From Okapia johnstoni (taxonomy: Eukaryota > Chordata > Mammalia > Artiodactyla > Giraffidae), in assembly GCA_024291935.2 (NCBI GenBank), contig CM044306.1, positions 22,217,501 through 22,281,500 of the forward strand: DNA of 64,000 bases, read 5' to 3'. A program made the translations under genes and the position numbers. Of the stretch, positions 39,522 through 51,500 are shown piece after piece; the first letter of the stretch is position 1; the number at the start of each line of letters is the position of its first letter. The notes beneath the pieces are model-generated. The model did not search any database, was not told the origin of the DNA, and saw only the letters and a program-made list of their open reading frames with translations.

Positions 39522-42500
39522 GTAACCAGCCCCTCCGAGCGCGGCCCCGCGCGTGCTCACGCCCCCCCGCAGCCCCAGGGCCCTCGCTCGGCAGGCCCAG
39601 CCAGTGACGCCTGCAACCCCTAACCAAGCCAGTTGCACGCCCACCCCACCCTTGCACGCTGTCCCGGCCGGGTGTGCCTCCCCGCGCGCCACGCGAGGCC
39701 TGGTGTCACCGACGGTGGCGTGCCGTCGCGTCCTCCCCTTCCCTCCAGCCCCTCAAGCTTCATGCGTCTGGCTTCAGGCAGCCCCCGGAGCGCAGAGAGA
39801 AGGCCTGGGTGGGATGAAAAGGCTTTCATCCCCTCTTCCTCTCTTCTCACTTCATCCCGTTAGTTGCATTTGTTTTCCTCCTTGTTCCTTGTAATGGGCT
39901 GCCTAGCTCGCTGTCCAGTTGAGAGGCAAGTGGCATTAGTCTGCCTGAGTATTCCTCTGTTTGTGGTCGTTTGGTTGATGTGGCTGCTCAGAGTTTCCCC
40001 ATCCTCCAGACCTCCTTACCACCGACTGGAAATCTTCCCTGGATTTCCTCTTTTTCTGCTTGAAGATGTATCCACTGGAGAAGCACAGGCTTCCTTGGAC
40101 CATGGACGCTTCATTGGGGTCTTCCTGGGTTGGGGGAAGGGAGAGTGTAACCATCTGAGAGGAGGTGAGGCCTGCTTATGAGGACCATTCATAGTAGAGG
40201 ACCTGAATTCTGTGGGGTTCATGTCAAAGATCTTGACTTCTCAGGTCTTATGCTTTCTATCGTATGTAACGATTATTAGGATAAGAGGTTCCCTGGATCC
40301 TTGGGTAGCTTTGGGATTGTCCAATAGTTCCTGTTAGGAAGTTGGAACCCTGCACAGTGTTTGAGCTGGAGGGCTTTGTGTCCTGTTTGTTTGGAGTCTT
40401 TCTTCTTTCTCTTCGAACTACTTGCTTCTTGCATTCTGACCATTTCATTGAATCCCTACACCAGAAATGAGGAGAGGAAGTATAAAGACTTGAAATGCCA
40501 CTTCACCGGCTAAAAGTTTGGAATGAGGAAAATGAAGCTAATGGTTTGAGTTTTCTGTGGATATCAATCAGTACTTTAGGCTCCCTGACTTCTCGGAGCA
40601 CTTGAAATTGCCCACAAGACCAAGTGATGACAAAGGGATGCAGGGCTAGCAGGACTTTTTGCTTTGCTTTACTGGAAGAGCCTCTGGTTGGAGATTGATG
40701 AACCACAGTCCCAGCCAGGGTTTTACCTCTAATACGGAAATGCAGGAGTATGGTGAGGTCTAACAGAGATAACCAACAAGGTTTCCTGGTCTTGGCCAAG
40801 TTACTGTTTTCAGAGATCTCACTGAGGTGAAGGTCCTGGCTAAGGTGGGGAGAACCACTGGTTCTCTGTGGTCTAGGTTTATGCCTAGACCTCTGGGAGC
40901 TGTTGTTGTTCAGTCACCAAGTCACCAACTCTGCGATCTCACAGACTGTAGCCTGCCAGGCTCCTCTGTCCTCCACTCTCTCCCAGAGTTTGCTCAGATT
41001 CATGTCCATTGAGTCAGTGATGCTATCTAATCACCTCATCCTCTGCTGCCCCCTTCTCCTTTTGCCTTCAACGTTTCCTAGCATCAGGGTCTTTTCCAAT
41101 GAGTCAACTCTTCACATGGAGCTTCAGCGTCAGCATCAGTCCTTCCAATGAATATTCAGGGTTGATTTCCTTTAGAGTTGACCAATTTGATCTTCTCTGG
41201 GAGCTGCTTTGATCCAATAGTCCAGCAGAGTTTGTTCTGTCTGCTTCCTGCTGCCTCAGGGGTCATCTGACAATATTGCAAGGGAAACTGGGTCATTAAA
41301 ATGTGAACCTATGTCCTTGCCTGGAAATCAATCCTTGGTTTTGTTGTGGAGCTTGCTTCTCACTAGAAGGCATCCTGTCTCTGTGAGAACTGGTAGTGGT
41401 CTGAGAGTCAGGAATATTACTGCTAGTTGGAAGGGACTTTGGGTCCCTTATTTTATACATGAAGAAATGAAAGCCCTGAGTGGAGAATTAGTTCACCTGT
41501 GGTCTTTTGCCGAGCAAAAAATGCAGCTCATCATCCACACCATGGGCTGTGTTGGCTGATGATGTGCTTGAATGAGAGGTCTTGTTTTATTTGCCTCCTG
41601 TTCCTTGTCCTGCCTCTCAGCCAAGTTCCAGGACAGATGGGAATTATGGTCTTGTTAGAGAACCTGAGTGTATGCCCAGGTGTGTGTGCCTGTGCCTGCC
41701 AGTTCGCTGAGTGTGTTTGGTACTTGGTTTCCCATAGGCAGGCAGTGAAACTCTACTAATGAAGAGGTATCTATGATTGTCTTTGACTAGGCAGTCACCC
41801 TCTTTCTTTGCTAACTTTTAAGAAAGTTTGTTTGAGAGCTATCTGGGAAGGCATTGACTTTAAGCAAGACCCAAGTCTCTGGATATACTGAGCAAGCACC
41901 TCAGGGGAAATGTACTGGGCACTGCTGTCCTTGACAGGCCCAGTTTTGAAGATCAGTTAGTCAAGAGTTTTATTTCTTCCTCTTGACCTGCAGTAAGGTC
42001 TAGGATTTTGTGGGTCCCCGTGTGAAATGGAGCATCTCCCCAGAAGACTTTAAAATCTTGCAGTTCTCAAGGGAGTCAGGACCACTTTGTTTTGGTGGAT
42101 TGATAGCCTTTCTTGGAGGTTACCTTCCTTCAGAGCCCACTGCTGCAACTTTTTTGCAATCTAAGTTTTTAGAAAAAAAAATCACCTTTTGTTTGTTTCT
42201 TTAGTTTCTCACCCATTTAAGCATTTAGGCATTAATGGTCTCTGGCTGATGGTGTATGGTAGATGAAGGATGGATATATCTTTATCTATAGCACAAGTCA
42301 GTTACATATTCTCCCATGAGGTGGTTGATTTACTTCTGGGTGGAAAAAGAGGTCTTGGAACTCAGTATTGAAACAGGACCTCCTGTCATGGACAAGAGAT
42401 GCAGCCCCTAGACTTTATGGAGGAAACAGGAAGGAAAGATCAGAAGACTTTGGATCTGTTAGAGGAAAACTAGTAAAGAGAGAGAAACCAGTGTTTTAGT

Positions 42501-45500
42501 GGATGAAATACAGTTCAGGGGGCCTGGAGTTAGGGACGAGATGGCCTGGGAGAAGTATGTAGAGACCAGAGGAGGCAGACATGGCTTGATAACCTTTTGG
42601 CCATTTTAGGAACTGGGTATGTATGAAGCCTCACCCCAGTGTTCAGAAGGAATAGGAGAGGTTGATGGTAATTATGTTTAACCATTTGGGAAGCTGCCAG
42701 ACTGATTCTTCAAAGTGACTGTACTATTTTACATTTCTGCCAGTAGTGTATGTGGGTTCTAATTTCTCCAAATCCTGTCAACCCTTGTTATTGTCTTTTT
42801 TATTACAGCCACCTTAGTAGATTTGAAGTGGTATCTCATTGTGATTTTGTTTGCCTTTCCTAGATAGTTAATGATGTTGAATATCTTTTCATGTGCTTAT
42901 TGGCCAGTTGTATATTTTCACTGGAGACATATCTATTAAGATCCTTTGCCAATTACTTTTTTGCCCATTTTAAAATTGGGCTATTTATTTTTTTATAATT
43001 AGCTTGTAAGAGTTCTTTATATATTGTAGATTCAAGTCCCTTATGAGATACATGATTTCCAAATGTTTTATCCCATGCTTTGGGTTATCTTTTTTACTTT
43101 CTTGATGGTATCTTTTGAAGCTCAAGTTTTTAATTTTGATGAAGTCCAATTTATCTATTTTTCTTTGGTTTTGATGAAGTCCAATTTATTTTTCTTTGGT
43201 TACTTGTACTTTTGGTATCATATGTAAGAATGCTTTGCCTAACCCAGGATCATGAACATTTACTCCTATATTTTTTTCTGAGAAAAACTCAGAGTCTTCT
43301 AAGAAAAACTCTTTTAGTTCTAACTCTTACATTTAGATCTCTAATCCATTTTAAGTTAATTTTTGTGAATGGTGTGAGGAATAGATTTATTCTTAAGTGT
43401 GCTCAGTTCTCCACCACATTCTTCCCCCATTCTGTCCACACATTTTCTTTGCTTAATGCAGACCCAGAACCTTCTTTCCTTGCCTTTTCCTTTTCTCCTG
43501 ATACTTTAAAAATCTTCAGTAAATATTTCGGCTCTTTGAAGCCTTTGGATGAATTTGTCCTTCAGCACACTTCCCACCTCACAGAGAACACTGAGACTCA
43601 AAAACAGGAGCAGAAAAAACCAAGGTGTAAAAAGGAGGAATAAACCCAGGGGTGGATTTGTTGGCCCTTATGGCTCTCTGTTCTTCTCTTTTTTTCCTGG
43701 AGTTTCGATCTCACTTGGACCTCCTTGGTCTCAGGAATGCGTTTCCCAACTTGTCAGGTTTTCTGATGGTGGCAGGTAACAAATGATTGCCAGTGGTGGC
43801 CAGCCCGTTGCTGAGCCACCCACAGAACCTTGGCACATGTCAGGAACCTCCCTGGGTAGCAATTCCTATGAAGGTCACACAGGGAAGTTGGAGGCTTCTG
43901 GAATCAGAAGTTCACCAGATTAGAACTAGCGACTGAATTTTCATGTCCAATCAGATCAGCATAGAGTGAACTCACTGCTCCTAAGTTGTTTCTCATAGGG
44001 CTTCTTTTAGCCTCCTCATTATTTATGCTGATGGCTCATAGAGTTGATCGTGTGGATAATCCCAGAACCACTTACATGGTGTGAGATACAACAGACTTAC
44101 CACCCTAATACGTCCTTATTATCATACTACTCAAACGAGTTTGCATTCCTCAAGCGCACTTCTGCTGAAGGTGAAGGAGGTTGGCCCAGAAGTGTACTAG
44201 ATAGTAAAGAAAGGCAGATCTTCCTGAAATATTGCTTCAGTCATAGCCTTTCACACTTCAAAGCTTTTTGTCATTCTCCTTTGTCTACCAAGTGAAGTTT
44301 ATTCTTCCCTCCTGGGCTTTTAAGACTCTTTACATTCTGGTCATAGCCTCAATAGCTAACCTTAATCTTCTTTTCCATCCTCCAGACCATGAACCTTTGG
44401 CATGGTCTCACCAGCTTTGCCATCTCTTTTTCCTAGTGTTAGTCATCTTTCAGTCCCCTTTTTTCTAGTCATCTGTCCTTCTTTCCAGCATTTATTGTGT
44501 AACTGCTATGTGCCAGCCATTGTGCTAAGGACATAAAAATGGGTAAGGTAGTCTCTTCTTTCTCAGGGCTCAGACTCTAGTGGGAGAAATCAAACATGTA
44601 AACAAGTCATTACCCAAGTGAATGTGATAGTTAGAATATAAAGTTGAACAGAGGAGCAAGTGAGTAGTTCAACCTGGGAAAGACAGGGAAGCTTTCACAG
44701 AAGAAGTGTTATTTAGCTATATCTTGGATGATTCTCTTAGCTTGATCCCTTCTGTTTTTGCTGCTATAGTCTGTTACCTGAACTATTATGTGTATGTGTA
44801 TATGTGTTCAGTCATGTCCGACTCTGCAACGCTATGGACTGTAGCCCACCAGGCTCCTCTGTCCATGGGATATTCCAGGCAATATTACTGGAGTGGGTTG
44901 CCATTTCCTATTCCAGGGGATCTTCTCTTCCCAGGGATCAAACTTGTGTCTCTTGTGTTTCCTGCTTTTGCAGGCAGATTCACTAGCGCCACCTGGGAAC
45001 TATTCTAATAGCCTTATAAATGGTCTTGCTGTTTCTTATTTTTGCCTTTGCCAAACCTTACTTGATTCCAGAATTACCTTTCTATATCACCCATCTGATC
45101 ATGTGAATTCCCGGACTTAAACCTGAGAGGTCTTCCCATTGCCTACACAGTTAAGTTCGAGTTATACAGTGGACAAACTAAGTTCAAACTCAGGCTGTGT
45201 GCCTTAGTATAGCTTTGGAGTAGTACTTTTCTCTCTGAGCTTCATTTTCCTTTTCTATAAAATGAGCATAACACTTACCTTGAAAATTATTAGGACAGAG
45301 GGAAGGAATGGAAAACACTCCCTTAGTCCAGGTAGCTGCCCATAGAAAGGATTGCACTGCACAGTGTCAGCAGCACAGGTTTTGGCACCAGCAGACCTAG
45401 GAGCAAATCCTGACTCTGCACATATTGTCTGTGTGACCTTGAGCGAGGTACCTTGAGTCTTTTCCAAAAGGCAAAATCAGATTAATAATATTTCATGTGA

Positions 45501-48500
45501 CTATTAAGTATTAGAAATACAGAATAGAATATATATATATGTGAGATATATGATACATAATAATATAGAGAACTGATCACTTATAGACATGCCATAAATA
45601 GAAGCAGCTGTTATTTACTAATATTGATAATATCCAAGGCTGTTCACCTGTCTTTCCTGTACTATTTCCCTCCGCTTCTTAGTATCTCTGTTCTATCCTG
45701 CCACTCTTCCCCTTGCCCCCCCCCTACCAAAAATGGGCAATATACTTTTAAACCTCTGAGGCGTATAGTTCCCACATCAGGGATTCCCTTCCACGGGTTT
45801 TGTGCTTTGTTTTTTTTTTTTTTTGGCAAACTACCTCTTAGGCCTTTCTCACTTGTATTTCTCTATAGCTTCTTCTAGCAACCAGCTCTCCCACTCCCAG
45901 GCATACTCAGTCATTTTTTTTTTAATTTTATTTATTTATTGGCCATGCTACACTGCTTGCAGGATCTCAGTTCCCTGACCAGGAATTGAACCTGGGCCAT
46001 GACAGTGAAAGCCCGGAATTCCAACCACTAGGCCACCAGGGAACTCCCAGAATCAATCTTTTCTTAGTCTGCTTTTTCGTCTGCCTTTGTTCATAACTCT
46101 ATAGCACTCATCACATTTTGTTTGTTATTTGTTGTCTGTCTTCCCAGCTAAGCAGAGACCGTATCTTTTCGTTTTTGCATCTGCAGCTTCTGGGACAGTA
46201 ATGGCACATAGTAAGGCTACATTGAGAGAAGTAAACTGAATACAAATTTAGCTGAGTCTGAGCCAGATCCAGAAAGACCTTAAATGCCAGGCTAAGGAGT
46301 TAAAACTTTACCCTGAGGTTGGTGAGGAGCCATGGAAGATTTTTAAGTAGGGTGTAACGTGATCTTGTTGTAGGTTCTTCCAGTGTCAAGTGCTCTTGGC
46401 AATACCAGGAGGGGCATTAGGTTCCGTTCTAGCCTGATGTGTGAGGGCTAGGACTGACTGTATTTTCACCCTCCTCTGAAACTCGGCTGTTCTGTTTGCC
46501 GTCCCTGTGTTCTGACTGACTTAAATGCTCCTTGGCTTCAAGTTTTACTGCATCATGGGTTTATCTCATCTCCCCAATAAGAGGATAAGCCTCCCACTTT
46601 CCTGTGCGCAGTGCACACAATGCTCCCTGGCTGCACACACTCTTCTCCCTAACATGAAATGAAGCATGTAGTAGGTATTTCAGGAAGTGCTTGTTCAATT
46701 GAAATTGAATAGAACTCTCTGGGGATATAAAATTTAGCACAACTAAAAAAAAAAAAATAGTACAGCTAATCCCTAGAGTGAGTCATTTACATGTGGCCTA
46801 ATGGAAATGAGGGTGAGTCTACATAGTTCAGCTGTATGGATTATTCAGCAATATATACCTGTTAGAAATTTCTTGCTGTTGGGTTGTACAGTCGAGAATA
46901 GAGATGAATTGAGAACTAAAAACTGACCAACTTACAACTGTTCAAACTATGCCACACTTTTGAGTTACACAGAAAATTAATAATGAACAGCTCTTGTTAG
47001 AATAATTCATCCTGGCTAAGACGCAGTTGACCCCTCGCAAGTGGGTGTTTTAGTCTTTCCTAGTTCTCCCAGTAACTAGCCCTGACCATGGCATAGAGTC
47101 TGGATTTTAGCCTAACCCAGATTCAATCTGTAGCAGATACTGGAACCTTTTAGTATAAAATCATACTCTTTGGGCCAGTGTAAGTTCTTTCTAGGATGGA
47201 GGTATAAGCTAGAAAAGTAAGAATTGCATAAGAGCCATGAACTTCTTTAAATTTCAGAGCCAGACTTAATATGCCAGGAAAAAGGAAGTGGCACAGCTAC
47301 CATGAATTGTTTCTGTTGGCAGGGAGACAAGAAGTGGAATGATTTCCTTTGTAGGCATACACTTAACAATCAGGTTGTCTTGTGAGCATTCCCTGGAAAG
47401 GTAACTGCAGGGTTTTTTTGTGTATGTCTGTGGTGTTTTAGCCAGTGGTGGACATCTCAGACCTGGATGCTGGAAATTTTAAGTATACAATTTGATCAAT
47501 TTTGACAAATGTATATACCCATGGAATCATCACCCTAAACAACACATAGAACATTTCTAACACCCTAGAATTTGCACCTCATATGTCCCTTTACAGTCAA
47601 CCACACGACTGTCCAACCCAGGCTATGTCTTACTGGATTCTCTCATTATAGATTCTAGAATTTCATATAAATGGAATCATATAAGATGTACTTTTATATC
47701 TGTGCCAGTCAGTTTTGCCAGCAGTTTATTGAGGCTCTTGCACCACTGCCAACTTAACACTACTACCCTACGGCCCCTCCCCATACACATATCCTTCGTT
47801 TCCCCAGGAGTAAATTGGGTTTTTCACCAGCTCTAGGAAGGAATGGTTTCCCCTGCCCAGTTACTGCATTAATGTGAACTTCCTCCATCCTCTGACATTT
47901 CTAAATAAAAAGGTTTGGAACATGAAAGGGGCAGCAAATTAAATGGTATTTCCCCCCATTTATGCTCCTGGAGGAGTCCTAATGACTAGGTTATTCCCTC
48001 ACTGCTGCATGGGGCCTCATTGAGATAATAGGATTTGCAAGGAAAGTATCCGGGAGACCCAAGACTCTACTCTCCCTGCCCCCTATCCATTAAGTCAGGA
48101 CTAAGGTTTCCTCTCTAAATCCTGAATGCATTAGTGGCAACTGGGTTGAGGGTCAAATGTCAAATACTCTGCTGTGATGGGAGAGGACATCTGTGGCTAA
48201 TTAGGCCACTAATTGGCTAAACTGGGATGGGGAAGGGCAGGAGCTGCCTTCTCAGCTCTGCACCAGTGGGAGGCCAGTTCCATGTGCAGCCTCCGGCTCC
48301 CTGAAGGGAGGATGAAAGACAATGAGAAGGTTTGTTTGCAGTGGGGCCAAGGCACCCCTCCTACGTCTCCCCCATTTCAACCCAAGGCAGGAGGTGGCTT
48401 TGGGAACTGGCCTGATGAAAGCAGTTAATCAGGAGAGTAAGAGTGAGCCAGTAGCCAGATGTCTACCTCTTCTGCTCACTTTAAATTTAATTCTTTACTT

Positions 48501-51500
48501 TGGAGGTAAGAGTTATACACCCACATAAACCTACCCAGCTCTTTTCTTGCCCCAGGCTGCTTTCTTGAGTGACCTTTAATTTGTATGAAGATGTTCAAAG
48601 GCCTCAGTGAGTACTCAGTGTATGTTGGGTGATATTTATTCACTGATCCATTTATTTTTGCATTTGATAAATACTTAGGTAGTACCCACCAGATGCAAAT
48701 CATGGGGCCAAGTAGCTTGTGTGGAGCCTTCAAGGGTCAGGTGGCTGATCTTTGCTTAAAAGGATCAGTGATATGATCTTGCCTACTTATAGTCAAGCAG
48801 GCTTGTGAGGTTTATGAGCATTAAATACAATGTGAGATGAGGCTGTGAGATGGCCAGAAGAGGGATACAAACAAAGCTTCAGGAATTCCAAGATGGGAAA
48901 GAACATTTATAGCCTGGAGAATCATGAAAAGCTTCATAGAGGAGGTGGGCCTTATCACCTTTGGAGCTGGTCCTTATCAGGTGGGGAGAGTTACAATAGG
49001 TAGAGATGAAGTTGGGAACATAGTAAATATTTGAAGAGAAGAACAGAAATAAAGACAAGAAGGGAATCCGCGGACATGTCTTTGGTGAGATGGTGGCATC
49101 CATGGTGTAGCATGTTATCTCTCTGAGGCAGGTGGCCTGGCTGAGAACCTCATTTTCCCCTTGCTTTGCAGATCAATGAGCTGAGCAATGTCCCTGTCCC
49201 TGTCATGCTAATGCCAGATGACTTCAAAGCCTACAGCAAGATCAAGGTGGACAATCATCTCTTCAATAAGTAAGTGGCCTTCTGAGTGGGTCTTGTAGGC
49301 AGTTCTTTCCCTCAAGGCAGAGAGCTTCCCAAAACCTCACCGTCATGGGGCAAGCAAGCACCTAGCATGGTGTGAAAGCAACACCTGGATCACAGAGCTG
49401 AAAAACTGGCTGGGAAAACGTGTTCATTATGTGCCTCTCCCCCTTGTGCTGTCCTGTCATCTCGGTCCTCCATCAGCCTACGTCCAGTGTCCCTCAGGAC
49501 TTGTGGCTCGGCGCAGGGTGATTCATCTAGGGCCAGTTTAGGTAACAGTGAGCTGCTCAGGAGCTAAGGTGTCTCGTACGAGGCTGACAGCAGTGGCCTT
49601 ATCTTGATCTTAGTCTGAGGCAAGAGCATGTTTCTGACCTGGGATGCAGCCAAGCGCCTTTCTTTCCAACTAGTGTGTGAACAACAGGCTGAGCGTGGTG
49701 CCCAGGGGTGCTATCTAAAATTGTTCTTCCCAATTTTGCTCATTGTGGCTTCTTGGATTAACACTGGTGTCTCAGACTTTGATGGAGCAGCCATTTCCCT
49801 TGGCACAGTTTGGGTCCTCCTCTAAGCCTTGTAGAGGCTCTTTCATCCTTCTGTGGGTCACCCAAGAAATATGTGTTGTTCACACTCTCTTCCTTTCTGC
49901 ATTTGAATCTTGGTTCCACTCTCCAGTGTCCCACAGTCCCCACCACCTCACCAGCTGAATTCTGTCACCCCACCATTCCCAGACTGTTAGCCCGGAAGAG
50001 AAGCTTGATTTGAAAACATCTATTAGTGGCCTCTCTCTGCCATAGTAAGTAATAACATCATATTCTAGAAGCTGTCTGTCTTCATAGCTGTTACTTGCTA
50101 AGTGGCCACCTGTATAGAAGAAAAAACTATGTTTCTCCTCTGTTCTCACACAGCTGCTTATTTCTGACACCAGATGTGTGGGTTTCCCCCACATCAAGCA
50201 ATTCTGTAGGACACTAACAAGGTGTCCTGCAATTCAGTTCAGTTCTGACTCTTATAGACCTGAAGTTAGCATCAAGTCTCACAGGTTAAGGACTGAGTCC
50301 TGTAAACTACCCCCCCCCCCCCCCCTTCAGATGCCAGTCTCAAGTCCAGCTTGTCACTTGTGTTCTGACCTATTTGCTGTATAGGTTGGAGGTTCCCACG
50401 ACCCTCCCCGTTGGGTTGGATTACTTTGCTTGAGTGGCTCAGAACTCGAGAAAACAGTTTACATCCTAGGTTACTGGCTTATTATAAAAGGATGCAACTC
50501 TGGAACAGTCAGGGGAAGAGAGGCATGGGTAAAGGTATGTGGGAAGGGGCAGGGAGCTTCCAGGCCCTCTCCAGGCACACCACCTGCCCCAGACCTTGAT
50601 GTGTTCACCAACCTGGAAGCTCCCCAACCCTGTCCTTTTGGATTTTGATGACTTTTTTCTAACAGCATGATTGAGGAGGTCATTGGCCATTGGCAATTGA
50701 TTCTGCTTGCAGCGCCTCTCCGCTTCCTAGAAGTCAGGGGCCTGGGATTGAAAGTTCCAACCCTCTAATCCTGGTTGGTTCCCCTGGCCATGAGCACCCA
50801 TCCTTAGAGGGATAACAGAAGTCATCTCATCAACATAAATTCAGGTGTGATTGGAGGGGGTTTGTTACAAAGTACAAAATAACACCTTTATTGCTTACCA
50901 CTTAGGAAATTCCAAAGATTTTAGGAACTCTGTGCCAGAAACAGGGACAAAGACTAAATATGTATGTTATTATATTCAATATCACACCACGTAAGGAAGG
51001 AGAGGCAGCCTTAACCTCTGAGGCAGAAAAAGGGGTTGTTCTGTACCAGAGGTCAGGGCTCAGGTGTGGACTGTGTACCACATTGTACCAGGAGTCCGTG
51101 GTGTCCGCCACCGCAGTGACATTTTGGCCTAAAGTGAACTTCCAATATCTTTGGTTTTGTTTTTGTTTTCTTCCTTTCACTGATTCCTTGTGTCTTTTCA
51201 ACAACTGTTTATGTGCTAGTTATTAGACTACAGTGCTGTTTACTATGAGACAAGGACCCGCCTTCATGAGAAGCCACTACTTTTTATTTCCTTGAAGTCT
51301 CCTGTCCTGGAGTAATCAGAGGGACATATTTCTCCCCCCACCTCAGTTTTATTGAGATATATTTGATATACAGCACTGCCTTAAGTTTGAGGCGTCCAGC
51401 ATGATAATTTGACTTATATAATTCATGAAGTGATTGTCACAATAAATTTAGTGAATATCCATTATCTCATATAGATACAGAATTAAAGAAAAAGGAAAAA

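Larger units (their letters stand above)
38500..39740 (+). promoter_or_regulatory. PIP4K2B: PIP4K2B CpG-island promoter
   Basis: Abrupt switch from AT-rich 3' UTR to very GC-rich, CpG-dense DNA. It contains an inverted CCAAT box (ATTGG, 38635), a YY1-type motif (38861), tandem GC boxes (39156-39178), a GCC run (about 39339-39357) and the first coding exon. No TATA box. The exact start site is not visible. Confidence 0.85.

Noticed and set aside
39254..39607. Open frame overlapping PIP4K2B exon 1 in another frame
   Set aside because: It needs a GTG start and runs through the splice donor. A shadow of GC-rich sequence.
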